Made by a program: the position numbers and the translations under genes
Shown: piece by piece, positions 9,437-17,190 of the stretch
Numbering within the stretch: the stretch's first letter is position 1
Layout: every line of letters begins with the position of its first letter
Notes under the pieces: generated by a model
What the model was told of the DNA's origin: nothing
What the model saw: the letters and a program-made list of their open reading frames with translations, nothing else
The model's database searches: none
Assembly (NCBI RefSeq): GCF_003386235.1
Contig: NZ_QRDZ01000048.1
Coordinates: 1 to 55,394, forward strand
Direction: 5' to 3'
Length of the DNA stretch: 55,394 nucleotides
Origin: Cohnella phaseoli
GTDB taxonomy: Bacteria > Bacillota > Bacilli > Paenibacillales > Paenibacillaceae

Positions 9437-11164
9437 TTATTGTCCTTCGTACGGATTCGTCTTCAAGAACTCGGAAAACTGCTTCTCCAGCTCCTGACGC
9501 ACCTTCTCGTAGCCGGCTTTTTCGAACTCCTTCTGCACCTTGGCTAGCGTACCTTCGATGTCGTCGGTGACGCCGTCCCCGATCGTCCGGAGGAGCGACT
9601 TCACGTCGTTCAGCTTCGCCGTCTCGTTCTTGACGTTGTCCGTCACGAAGTTAAAGCCCGCGGACAGCTTCTTGAAGAAGAAGTTCGTATCGCCCAAGTT
9701 ATTCAGCGTCGTCACCACGTCGTCAGGCGTATTCCCGTCGTAACGAACCATCGTCGGGTTCCAGGTCAGCGTAAAGCCCGGGAAGTTGTAGTTGGCCGCG
9801 GCGTCCACGCCGGCCGGAATCGAGTATTTGCTGTCGCCCTCGGCCGTCCAATGCTTGCCTTCAATGCCGAACTCGAACAAGTCGTGATTGTTCAGATCGC
9901 TGAACAGCCAATCGAAAAACTGCATCGTACGCTCGATGTTCTTCGAGTTGGACGGAATAGCCGCGAAGTTCCAAGCCTTGAAGTCGCTGCCGACCGCTTT
10001 AGGCGTTCCGGTCAAATAACCGGGGTTAATAATGAAGTATCCCAGTTTCGCCCCGGGGATCGCCGTCTCAAGCTGCTGCTTCTGCGACGGATAAATGTCC
10101 AGAGTCCGCACGACGGACGCGGCTTTGCCCGACATAAACTGGCCGTCCGGATCCTTCTGGGCCAGTATGTCCTTCTCCAGGTATCCTTTCTTGTACCATT
10201 CTCTCGCCATTTTGAAGCCGGCGAGCGGATCGACGGACTTCAATTCGTCCGGCAGAAGCGCCATGAATTCGGGGTCGCTCCAAGGATTCACCGTCTTCGC
10301 CACGTACAGCGAACCGTCCGGCTTGATGGCGATGCTGCTGTTCGTGCCGGCCACATACGTCTCGAAGTTGTGTTTCGTCGTAAGCGGCGTTACCATCGTC
10401 CACAATACGTCGGAAATCAGATCCTGACTTCCGTTCCACGAAAGAGGGACCATGCCTTTCTCATTCGTCACGATGGCATCGTAATACTTCGTAAGATCCT
10501 CGACCGATTTGATCTCGGAGATCCCGTGCTTCTCCGCGAGGTCTTGGCGATAGTAGATGACTCCGCCGCCGTCGAACCCGTGCGTAAACGGAATACCGTA
10601 AATATGAGACTCGCCGTTGGCGTCGATAAAGCTGTTATTTTTCAGATATTCCGGAGTAAACGCTTTCTTCAAGCCCGGGTATTGATCGTTGTTAAAGTAA
10701 GAGTCCAGATTGGCCAATTGGTTCTTCGCGATCATCTGATTGATGTTCGGGGCCGTCCACTGTGCGACGAACGCGCTGTCGACCTGCTCTCCGCCCGCGA
10801 TTTTCAGGGATACCTGCTGACCGATGTTGTCGAAGGTCGTGAAGTTGAATTTGAACTTCGTATTCAAGGTGTCCTTCGTGTCCGCGTAAAACCGGTCGAG
10901 CACCGCCTGCAAGTCGTTAACGTCCGCCGTTCCCGAAGGCATGTAAAATTCCAGCGTAACTTCCTCCGGCGGCGCTTTGGCGGATTCGCCCGGTTCGCTT
11001 GACTCGCTCGGTTTCGTCGCTTCGGATGCCGACGGGGAAGCGGGCGTCGAAGCGCTCGGGGAGCCCCCGCTTTCTTTCTCGTTTTTCGAGCATGCCGCCA
11101 TAACGGATAGAAGCAGCAGTAACGCGATAGCCAACGCCGTGCTTTTTCTCGTTATTCTAGTCAT
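9437..11164 (-). CDS. sugar ABC transporter solute-binding lipoprotein (LplA type)
   Basis: 575 residues. Lipoprotein signal with lipobox MAAC (Cys about 25), then a Ser/Pro/Glu linker to about 68, then the binding domain beginning VTLEFYMPSG. The length and C-terminal region (after about 430) fit the large LplA-type binding proteins of Paenibacillaceae. It captures an oligosaccharide at the outer membrane face and delivers it to the two permeases encoded just upstream. No ATPase gene is nearby; such importers normally share a housekeeping MsmX-type ATPase. GGAGGG precedes the start. Confidence 0.9.
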   Translation of the reverse strand: MTRITRKSTALAIALLLLLSVMAACSKNEKESGGSPSASTPASPSASEATKPSESSEPGESAKAPPEEVTLEFYMPSGTADVNDLQAVLDRFYADTKDTLNTKFKFNFTTFDNIGQQVSLKIAGGEQVDSAFVAQWTAPNINQMIAKNQLANLDSYFNNDQYPGLKKAFTPEYLKNNSFIDANGESHIYGIPFTHGFDGGGVIYYRQDLAEKHGISEIKSVEDLTKYYDAIVTNEKGMVPLSWNGSQDLISDVLWTMVTPLTTKHNFETYVAGTNSSIAIKPDGSLYVAKTVNPWSDPEFMALLPDELKSVDPLAGFKMAREWYKKGYLEKDILAQKDPDGQFMSGKAASVVRTLDIYPSQKQQLETAIPGAKLGYFIINPGYLTGTPKAVGSDFKAWNFAAIPSNSKNIERTMQFFDWLFSDLNNHDLFEFGIEGKHWTAEGDSKYSIPAGVDAAANYNFPGFTLTWNPTMVRYDGNTPDDVVTTLNNLGDTNFFFKKLSAGFNFVTDNVKNETAKLNDVKSLLRTIGDGVTDDIEGTLAKVQKEFEKAGYEKVRQELEKQFSEFLKTNPYEGQ

Positions 11165-11225
11165 CCCATTAACCCTCCCGTAGATTTGAATCTATGCTAA
11201 CCGGCCATGCCGGCAATAGCCTTCC

Positions 11226-12119
11226 TTAACCTTTCACAGCGCCGATCGTCAGTCCCTTGATAAAATATTTCTGAAGAAACGGGTACAACAGGATGATCGG
11301 GCCGATCGAGACCATCGCCGTCGCTACGCGGATTCCGATCGTCGGGATCGTCTGTCCGCCCAGCGCGGCCCTGGCCGAGGCGCTAAGCGAGGAGTTCAGG
11401 AACTCCGCCTGCTGCTGAAGCCTCATGATGAGGAACTGCAGCGTGAACAGCTCTTTGTCGTTAATGAAGAGAAGCACCCGGAACCATTCGTTCCAATACC
11501 CGATTGCCGCGAACAACGCGATCGTCGCCAGAATGGGCATCGATAGCGGGAGAATGATTTTGAAATAAATATAAATCTCGCTCGCGCCGTCGATCTTCGC
11601 GGATTCCGCCAATGCTTCCGGGAGCGTAGCGAAGTAGTTTTTCATCAGGAACACGTTAAATCCGTTCAGGGCGGCCGGGATGATCAGCACCCAGAGCGTA
11701 TCCTGAAGATGCAGGAAGCGGGTCGTCAAAATATAGGTCGGGACGAGGCCGCCGTTGAACACCATGGTGATATAGCAGAAAAATGAAAGCCTGTTGCGGT
11801 ACTTCAGAGATTTCACCGAGAGCGGATAAGCGAACGAACTCGTCAGAAAGACGGTAAGCACCACGCCCGCAATCGTAGTCAGCACCGTAACCCCGTAGGC
11901 GCGATAGACGCTTCCCGTTCCGGTGAAGATCAGCTTGTACGCGGTCAGGTCGAAGCTGCGGACCCACAGTCCGTATCCGCTGCGAATGAGCTCCAGCTCG
12001 TTGGTGAAGGAAGCCATGAGAGCGATCCACATCGGGAGGACGCACAGGATGGAGAACAGGCCGATCGAGACGTAGAAGACCAGCATCATCGTCCGATCTC
12101 CGATAGATAGACGGTTCAT
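11226..12119 (-). CDS. sugar ABC transporter permease (LplC type)
   Basis: 297 residues. I place the start at the internal ATG (12119, MNRLSIGDRTMM) because AAGGAGAA lies directly upstream; the longer frame to 12218 would overlap the preceding gene. Six predicted membrane segments and the cytoplasmic EAA loop (LPEALAESAKIDGASEIYIYFKIILP), the docking site for the ATPase, are clear. The C-terminus KYFIKGLTIGAVKG is the standard end of this family. It pairs with the permease at 12193-13104. Confidence 0.93.
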   Translation of the reverse strand: MNRLSIGDRTMMLVFYVSIGLFSILCVLPMWIALMASFTNELELIRSGYGLWVRSFDLTAYKLIFTGTGSVYRAYGVTVLTTIAGVVLTVFLTSSFAYPLSVKSLKYRNRLSFFCYITMVFNGGLVPTYILTTRFLHLQDTLWVLIIPAALNGFNVFLMKNYFATLPEALAESAKIDGASEIYIYFKIILPLSMPILATIALFAAIGYWNEWFRVLLFINDKELFTLQFLIMRLQQQAEFLNSSLSASARAALGGQTIPTIGIRVATAMVSIGPIILLYPFLQKYFIKGLTIGAVKG

Positions 12120-12192
12120 AGAGGATTCTCCTTTCTCCCGGTCTCTTGGGAGTGTCTGCAAACCCGCTGTCCTCGGGGTATGCAGACACGCC

Positions 12193-13104
12193 CTAGAAGA
12201 GCGCCGAATCTTTCTCAATTTTTCGCGTAATCCCGTTTACGGAGACGACGAGAATAAAGCCGACGAACGCCTGGAACAGACCGACTGCGGAAGACATGCC
12301 GATATCGTTGTTCATTCTCAGCGCGCGGTAGACATAGGTATCGATGACATCGGTGGTCGGCCTGAGCAGCGGGTTGTCGCCGATCAAGGCGAAGATCATC
12401 CCGAAATCCCCGTAGAAGATGCCTCCGACCGAGAGAATGAGCAGCAGGATCGTGGTCGTCTTCAGCATCGGCAGCGTCAGGTAGAGGATCGACTGGAACC
12501 GGCTGGCCCCGTCGATCTTCGCCGCCTCGAACATCTCCTGATCCATGCCGGCCAGCGTGGCCAGATAGATGACCGTTCCGAAGCCGACGCCTTTCCACAG
12601 CTTCAGGAGCACGAGGATGAGCGGCCACTTCGACGCGTCTTGATAGAAGTTGATCGGCTCCAGCCCCAGCGCCGTCAGAACGGCGTTGACGACGCCCGTA
12701 TCGGTCGAAAACACGGCGATGGAGAAAATCGATACGACGGTCCAAGACAGAAAGTTGGGCAGGAACATGAACGATTGCGCCAGCTTCTTGAATCGGTTGC
12801 CGGCAACCTCGTTGAGCCCGATCGCCATGAACATCTGAACCGCCAGACCGGTGACGATAAACAGGGCATTCAAGTAAAGGGTGTTGAAGGTAATCGCCAC
12901 CCAATCGCCTGAACCGAAGAAAAACTCGAAATTGGACAGCCCGACGAACTCGCTCTTCATTCCATATAACCCGGCCATCGGGTTGTAATCCACGAAGCTT
13001 AAATACAAGCCGACCATCGGTAAATAATTAAAGACGATCAGGAACACGATTCCCGGCACGGTCAAAAGGTACAAATAGCGGTTCTTCGCAATTTCGTGCA
13101 GCAT
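12193..13104 (-). CDS. sugar ABC transporter permease (LplB type)
   Basis: 303 residues, start preceded by AAGGAGG. Contains the membrane segment YLYLLTVPGIVFLIVF at the N-terminus, six membrane spans in total and the EAA loop (DQEMFEAAKIDGASRFQSILYLTLP), typical of the LplB partner subunit. Lies 12 bp after the GH130 gene in the operon. Function: half of the membrane channel for the oligosaccharide bound by the 9437-11164 lipoprotein. Confidence 0.93.
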   Translation of the reverse strand: MLHEIAKNRYLYLLTVPGIVFLIVFNYLPMVGLYLSFVDYNPMAGLYGMKSEFVGLSNFEFFFGSGDWVAITFNTLYLNALFIVTGLAVQMFMAIGLNEVAGNRFKKLAQSFMFLPNFLSWTVVSIFSIAVFSTDTGVVNAVLTALGLEPINFYQDASKWPLILVLLKLWKGVGFGTVIYLATLAGMDQEMFEAAKIDGASRFQSILYLTLPMLKTTTILLLILSVGGIFYGDFGMIFALIGDNPLLRPTTDVIDTYVYRALRMNNDIGMSSAVGLFQAFVGFILVVSVNGITRKIEKDSALF

Positions 13105-13116
13105 CCGATTCCCTCC

Positions 13117-14187
13117 TTAGGCCGTCGGCGAAGGTTCCGCAGAACCCCGCACGAGGTGGGCGACGAGGTCGTCCAGTGGAATCTCCGCGTATCCGACGCT
13201 CGTATCGCTCGCTCCGTAATACATTTTCACGACGCGGTTCTCGACGAGGACGCCGCAGGGGAAGATCACGTTGCCGAAAAAACCCTCGACCTCGAATGCT
13301 TCTTCCGGCTCCATGAACGGGAGGGCGCTTCGGGCGACGACTTTCCACGGTTCGTCCTTGTCCAGCAGCAACGCGCCCAAACAGTAGCGATTGTCCGCGT
13401 CGGCGCCGTGATAGATTTCGAGCCAGCCCTCTTCGATCTCGAAAGGCACAGCCCCGGCTCCGATCCGCCCGCCGTCCCACTCCCCTTCGCGCACGCCGAT
13501 CAGATGGCGATGGTTGCCCCATAGCCGAAGATCGTCCGATTCGGCGATCCACATCTCCGGCTTGCCGTAGTGGGAGCACGAAGGCCGATGAAGCGCGTAG
13601 TATTTGCCGCCGATCCTTCTCGGAAAGATGACGACGTCCTTGTTGTCGGGATGAAACACGTTGCCTTCCCGCCGGAAGCTGACGAAATCCTTCGTGGACA
13701 GGAGCGCCGTGCAAATCCCGTACTCCGAGATCGCCGAGTAAGTAATATAGAAAGTACCTTCGATCAACGTGATTCGCGGATCCTCTATGCCATAGCTCTC
13801 GTAAACGGAACTCGGCAGGACTGCAGGCTTATCGTCGATCTCGAACAGAATGCCGTCTCGGCTGCGGGCGACCCGGAAATGAGAAATTGAAGTTAAGTAG
13901 TTTTTATCCGGCGTCCTGATGACTCTTACGTCCGAGAAATCGACGTTCGGTCCTCTTTCGATCGTCCGAACTCCCAATCGGTTCGTCTGAGCATCGTAGA
14001 CAGGCGTATAATAGACGTCCGGGTTATCGTTGATCGGCCTCTCCGCGACGCGGAGCAACAGAATGACTTCATCCCGGTGCTGGGCGACCCCGGCGTTAAA
14101 GACGCCGATGACCTCCCAACCCGCTTTGGAAGCGTTAACATCTTGCGGCGTAATAATCGGGTTTTGCGGCGATCTTACGATCGGCAT
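13117..14187 (-). CDS. GH130 beta-mannoside phosphorylase or mannosidase
   Basis: 356 residues from the ATG at 14187, which has GGAGAG 7 nt upstream; a frame extends to 14229 without a ribosome site. The SPQNPIITPQDV N-terminus, SISHFRVARSRDG, YGIEDPRIT (catalytic Asp136) and FPCGVLVENRVVKMYYGASDTSVGYAE blocks identify family GH130. Members either phosphorolyse beta-1,4- or beta-1,2-mannosides to mannose 1-phosphate or hydrolyse beta-1,2-mannosides. No signal peptide, so it acts on imported oligosaccharide. First gene of the operon. The phosphate-binding residues that would separate phosphorylase from hydrolase subfamilies need an alignment. Confidence 0.92.
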   Translation of the reverse strand: MPIVRSPQNPIITPQDVNASKAGWEVIGVFNAGVAQHRDEVILLLRVAERPINDNPDVYYTPVYDAQTNRLGVRTIERGPNVDFSDVRVIRTPDKNYLTSISHFRVARSRDGILFEIDDKPAVLPSSVYESYGIEDPRITLIEGTFYITYSAISEYGICTALLSTKDFVSFRREGNVFHPDNKDVVIFPRRIGGKYYALHRPSCSHYGKPEMWIAESDDLRLWGNHRHLIGVREGEWDGGRIGAGAVPFEIEEGWLEIYHGADADNRYCLGALLLDKDEPWKVVARSALPFMEPEEAFEVEGFFGNVIFPCGVLVENRVVKMYYGASDTSVGYAEIPLDDLVAHLVRGSAEPSPTA

Positions 14188-14263
14188 ATCGCTTCTCTCC
14201 ATTCCTGCTGAAATCGGAATTTGCGTCATTTACGGCCATGGGTAATTTTACCTTATGTTTGCG

Positions 14264-14293
14264 ATTATAAATTAAGTTAAATTCAAATGTCAA
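14264..14293 (-). promoter_or_regulatory. promoter of the GH130/ABC/SLH operon
   Basis: On the minus strand TTGACA (14293-14288), an 18-bp spacer and TATAAT (14269-14264) form a consensus sigma-A promoter. The start point would lie around 14257, leaving a leader of about 70 nt before the GH130 start. AT-rich sequence with AAAGTTATTTTTAAGTAAC (14305-14323) sits just upstream of the -35 box and may be a regulator site. Confidence 0.8.
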
Positions 14294-14445
14294 TCCCCAT
14301 AAATAAAGTTATTTTTAAGTAACAAAACAAAGAGATTAAAGAGGGGAGAATTCTATCAGTCCTTGTTTTCTCTTGTCAGATCTAAGCGAACCGGGAATCT
14401 TCCCTATCGTTCGATTTCTCAGCTGTTCATGTCCTTTCGGCTGTT

Positions 14446-14510
14446 TTGTAAAGTAACTTTCTCGTCTCCATTGCTAATAATTGACTTGTAAAGTTACTTT
14501 CGTTTATATT
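14446..14510 (+). promoter_or_regulatory. autoregulatory promoter and paired operators of the LacI gene
   Basis: TTGTAAAGTAACTTTC (14446-14461) and TTGTAAAGTTACTTTC (14486-14501) are copies of one pseudo-palindromic site, 40 bp apart (near four helix turns). The second overlaps a promoter: TTGACT (14481-14486), an 18-bp spacer, TATATT (14505-14510). This is the layout expected of a LacI-family regulator that represses its own gene by looping. Confidence 0.65.
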
Positions 14511-14551
14511 TTATGAAAAGAGAACATTATTATTCTTAGGAGCTAGCCATT

Positions 14552-15565
14552 ATGCAATCGAGAAAAGTAACGTTGGATACGATAGCAAACCGCTTGGGCA
14601 TTACGAAGGTAAGCGTCTCCAAAGCGCTTAACAATCAACCGGGCGTTAGCGAAAGCCTGCGCAAAAAGATACTTCAAACCTCGAGCGAACTCGGCTATCT
14701 TCCTAAAAGCGCGTCCAAGCAAGCCAATAACGTCTCCAAGCTGGGGATCGTCGTGCCGAAGCGCTTCTTCCTCGACACCGACAACTTTTATACGAAAATT
14801 TACTACCACATGAATCAGGAATGCACGCAGCTGGGAATCAGCCTGTCCATCTATCTGCTCGATCCGGAGCAGGAACAAAGTCGCGCGCTCCCTCTCTCCC
14901 TGGCCCAGGACGCCTCGGAGCTGAGCGGCCTCTTCATTGCCGGCGAAGTGAGCGACAGCTACGTCGAACTGCTGGCCGCCCATGCTTTCCCGGTAATCGC
15001 CATCGATTTCTACAAAACGGATCTTGAGCTCGATTGCGTCATTCCGGACAACTTCCAGTCCGGTTACGCGGTCACTAAGTACTTGATAGACAGAGGCCAC
15101 TCCCAGATCGGCTTCGTCGGCAACCCGCGCTATACGACCAGTGTCATGGATCGTTATTGCGGCTACTTAAAAGCCCTTAATACCTATCGGCTGGAGGCGC
15201 CCCCGGACTGGCTGCTCGTCAACAACGACGACGACGGGACTTATCAGGTCGACTTCGAGCTGCCCGCCGAGCTGCCCACGGCCTTCGTCTGCCATTGCGA
15301 TATGGCCGCCTACAAGCTTTTGCTTAAGCTCCAGGCCGAAGGCGTGTCGGTCCCCGAGCAGGTGTCTCTCATCAGCTTCGACAATACCGATCTGAGCCGG
15401 ACGATTTCTCCGGCCCTGACATCCGTCAACATCGGCAAGGAAGACTTCGCGGTCGAAGCCGTGTCCCGCATGCTGCACTGCATCAAACACCCGGAAGAGC
15501 CTTCGAAAAACATCTACTTGCCGAGCAAGATCATCGAACGGGACTCGGTTAGGAAACTGCATTAG
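14552..15565 (+). CDS. LacI-family transcriptional regulator
   Basis: 337 residues. The N-terminal helix-turn-helix (VTLDTIANRLGITKVSVSKALN) and hinge are followed by a periplasmic-binding-protein-like effector domain, with conserved ADL-equivalent stretches such as FVCHCDMAAYKLL and VSLISFDNTDLS. It reads divergently from the GH130 operon and very likely senses an oligosaccharide from it. The start follows TAGGAG. The upstream pair of 16-bp sites suggests autoregulation. It is not closely similar to the two other LacI proteins in the window. Confidence 0.92.
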   Translation: MQSRKVTLDTIANRLGITKVSVSKALNNQPGVSESLRKKILQTSSELGYLPKSASKQANNVSKLGIVVPKRFFLDTDNFYTKIYYHMNQECTQLGISLSIYLLDPEQEQSRALPLSLAQDASELSGLFIAGEVSDSYVELLAAHAFPVIAIDFYKTDLELDCVIPDNFQSGYAVTKYLIDRGHSQIGFVGNPRYTTSVMDRYCGYLKALNTYRLEAPPDWLLVNNDDDGTYQVDFELPAELPTAFVCHCDMAAYKLLLKLQAEGVSVPEQVSLISFDNTDLSRTISPALTSVNIGKEDFAVEAVSRMLHCIKHPEEPSKNIYLPSKIIERDSVRKLH

Positions 15566-15595
15566 CCACCGGACGACTATCGATTCGCAAAGTTC

Positions 15596-15627
15596 GCGCC
15601 GGGGATTCATCATCGGATCCCCGGCGC
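15596..15627 (+). terminator. strong hairpin after the LacI gene
   Basis: GCGCCGGGGAT (15596-15606) pairs with ATCCCCGGCGC (15617-15627), an 11-bp GC-rich stem with a 10-nt loop, 31 bp past the stop. No T run follows, so it may be an mRNA-stabilising end or a weak terminator. The rest of 15566-15916 holds only the padR promoter and operators. Confidence 0.5.
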
Positions 15628-15796
15628 CTCCCATGAGCATCGACGAGACGACGTTCGTCCCGCTTCGGTGTGACTATTGTTCCAGTTAGAACTCCACAAC
15701 TCCCCTTACCTGCTCTCGAATTCAACGATTCCCCCCTTTCTTTTTTCAATTCCATTGTGTACCGAACAATTGTCTTCATCATGCGCATTTATACAG

Positions 15797-15848
15797 TTGA
15801 CATATACAGTCTGACTGTATAATATAAGTTATACAGTCAGACTGTATA
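15797..15848 (+). promoter_or_regulatory. padR promoter with two 19-bp operators
   Basis: TTGACA (15797-15802) and TATAAT (15818-15823), 15-bp spacer, lie over two palindromes: TATACAGTCTGACTGTATA (15803-15821) and its exact reverse complement (15830-15848), centres 27 bp apart. The first operator fills the space between -35 and -10 and runs into the -10 box; the second covers the likely start point. Binding by the PadR product of 15917-16234 would shut its own operon off. PadR operators of the ATAC-N-GTAT type are known in this family. Confidence 0.85.
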
Positions 15849-15916
15849 GTTGAACTGAACTCTGGAAGCATCCCCTAACGGATGCTTCCAGACGCTTCAA
15901 GGAGGTTAGGTTAGCC

Positions 15917-16234
15917 ATGAACAGAGACAAAAATTTGCCTCTGACAGAAACCGTGTATTATATTCTGCTCTCCCTGATCGAGCCTGCGCACGGGTACGTG
16001 ATTATGCAGAAGGTCGAGGAGTTCAGCGACGGCCAGGTGAGGCTCGCTGCAGGAACGCTATACGGTGCAATCGAGAATCTGCTGAAGCTGAAATATATCC
16101 AGCCGGTCTCCACCGAGGACAAGAGAAGAAAGGTCTATCACATTACTCCCAAAGGTCAGGAAATTCTGCAGATGGATATGCAGCGCATGGAGCACATGAT
16201 CAACGTAACGAAGCAAGCCCTAGCGAAAATGTGA
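15917..16234 (+). CDS. PadR-family transcriptional regulator
   Basis: 105 residues: an N-terminal winged helix (TETVYYILLSLIEPAHGYVIMQKVEE, with AAGTLYGAIENLLK as the recognition part and the wing around DKRRKVYHITPKGQEIL) and a short C-terminal dimerisation helix, the standard form of subfamily-2 PadR proteins. GGAGG precedes the ATG. It is followed at 10 bp by a DUF2812 membrane-protein gene, a pairing very common in Bacilli where the regulator controls the membrane protein. It sits behind two perfect operators. Confidence 0.95.
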   Translation: MNRDKNLPLTETVYYILLSLIEPAHGYVIMQKVEEFSDGQVRLAAGTLYGAIENLLKLKYIQPVSTEDKRRKVYHITPKGQEILQMDMQRMEHMINVTKQALAKM

Positions 16235-16244
16235 GGTGAACGCA

Positions 16245-16883
16245 ATGAAGAAACTTAAACTGTTCCGAAGCTATCAAGCGGAAGAGAAATGGTTAAGCGA
16301 ACAAGCTGCGGCAGGTTGGAGGCTCGTAAAGAAAGGCTTATTCTATACCTTTCGCAAGCATTCTCCGCAGCAACAGACGTTTAGCGTCGATTACCGCACC
16401 TTCAAAAACAAAGCCGATTACGAAAGCTATCTCAGCTTGTTTTCGGACGCAGGCTGGACTCATGCAGCGGGCAAAATCCGTTCCGGCGAACAATACTTTA
16501 CCGCTCCTGCTCAACAGGACAGCGAGTTATCCATCTTTTCCGACAAAGAGTCCTCGCATTCCCGTTACACCAAGAAGGCTTGGCATAGCTTGTTGAAAGC
16601 CCTGTTTATCTTTGTTTTCATGATCCTTAGCAGCTTGTCCAATAGTCTCTACGATATCGGGATTATTGTCCATCCCAGTCGCGCCTTTCTGACGCCGGGA
16701 ATCTGGGAGAAAACCGGAGGAGCGTTCTGGCAAGCCTTCTTCTTCGAGCTCCCGTTTGCAGCCTTGCGCATCGGTCTCTACGTTCTGCTGATCGGTTACG
16801 TCCTGCTATTTGCGTTTTACGCTGCATGGGCCTTGATCTGCGCAAAAATCGATAGAGGAATCGACAATGAACAAATGGAATAG
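16245..16883 (+). CDS. DUF2812 membrane protein
   Basis: 212 residues from the ATG at 16245, preceded by GAGGTG at 6 nt; a GTG at 16236 is in frame but has no ribosome site. Residues 1-90 form a soluble domain (FRSYQAEEKWLSEQAAAGW, typical of DUF2812), followed by two or three membrane segments (about 118-140, and 160-205). Function of the family is unknown; its constant partner is a PadR regulator, present here immediately upstream, and it likely responds to membrane stress or drugs. The next gene overlaps its end. Confidence 0.85.
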   Translation: MKKLKLFRSYQAEEKWLSEQAAAGWRLVKKGLFYTFRKHSPQQQTFSVDYRTFKNKADYESYLSLFSDAGWTHAAGKIRSGEQYFTAPAQQDSELSIFSDKESSHSRYTKKAWHSLLKALFIFVFMILSSLSNSLYDIGIIVHPSRAFLTPGIWEKTGGAFWQAFFFELPFAALRIGLYVLLIGYVLLFAFYAAWALICAKIDRGIDNEQME

Positions 16884-17109
16884 CGGAGCTGCGATTGGCG
16901 CCCTTGGAACCTTACTGCTGTTGTCGGCTTGTTCCCCCAAACCGATCGACCAAATTCGATATCCCGACAAAAAAATCATCGCTCTGGGCGAGGCCACGCA
17001 TGGGAACAAGGAGTTCACCGAACTGAAGCTGAAGGTTTTCCAGCAGTTGGTCGAACAGAAGCAAGTACGCCACTCCTTCAACCATGTTGGAGTGAATGTT
17101 GGCCAATAA
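16867..17109 (+). pseudogene. truncated erythromycin-esterase-like lipoprotein
   Basis: 80 codons. Lipoprotein signal (LLLLSAC, Cys at about 22), then IIALGEATHGNKEFTELKLKVFQQLVE, which is the start of the erythromycin-esterase (EreA/B-like) catalytic domain with its GEATHG motif. The family domain is 300-400 residues, so about three quarters is missing; the frame ends in unrelated sequence (RHSFNHVGVNVGQ). It overlaps the DUF2812 gene by 17 bp with AGAGGA ahead of its ATG, so it was once the third, coupled gene of the PadR operon. The break at about 17070 abuts the terminator of the converging gene. Confidence 0.7.
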
Positions 17110-17114
17110 ACGAA

Positions 17115-17177
17115 GAGCACCGCTTCAAGCCGTCAGTGATCGATAGTCCATCACCAGGCAATCGAAGCGGTGCTTCT
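17115..17177. terminator. inverted repeat between converging genes
   Basis: AGCACCGCTTC (17116-17126) pairs with GAAGCGGTGCT (17164-17174), with a shorter inner stem (TGAT/ATCA) in the loop. It lies 14 bp past the stop of the 17191-18897 gene on the minus strand and just past the esterase remnant on the plus strand. The long loop makes it an imperfect terminator. Confidence 0.5.
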
Positions 17178-17190
17178 GTTGGTATTTACT

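Noticed and set aside
12215..12904. 229-codon minus-strand frame inside the LplB permease gene
   Set aside because: Other-frame shadow; Arg/Asp/His-rich, without membrane segments, while the overlapping permease frame has clear ones.
17111..17180. Inverted repeat as an insertion-sequence end
   Set aside because: Position just past a stop codon and the stem sequence fit a terminator; no second copy or transposase is present.
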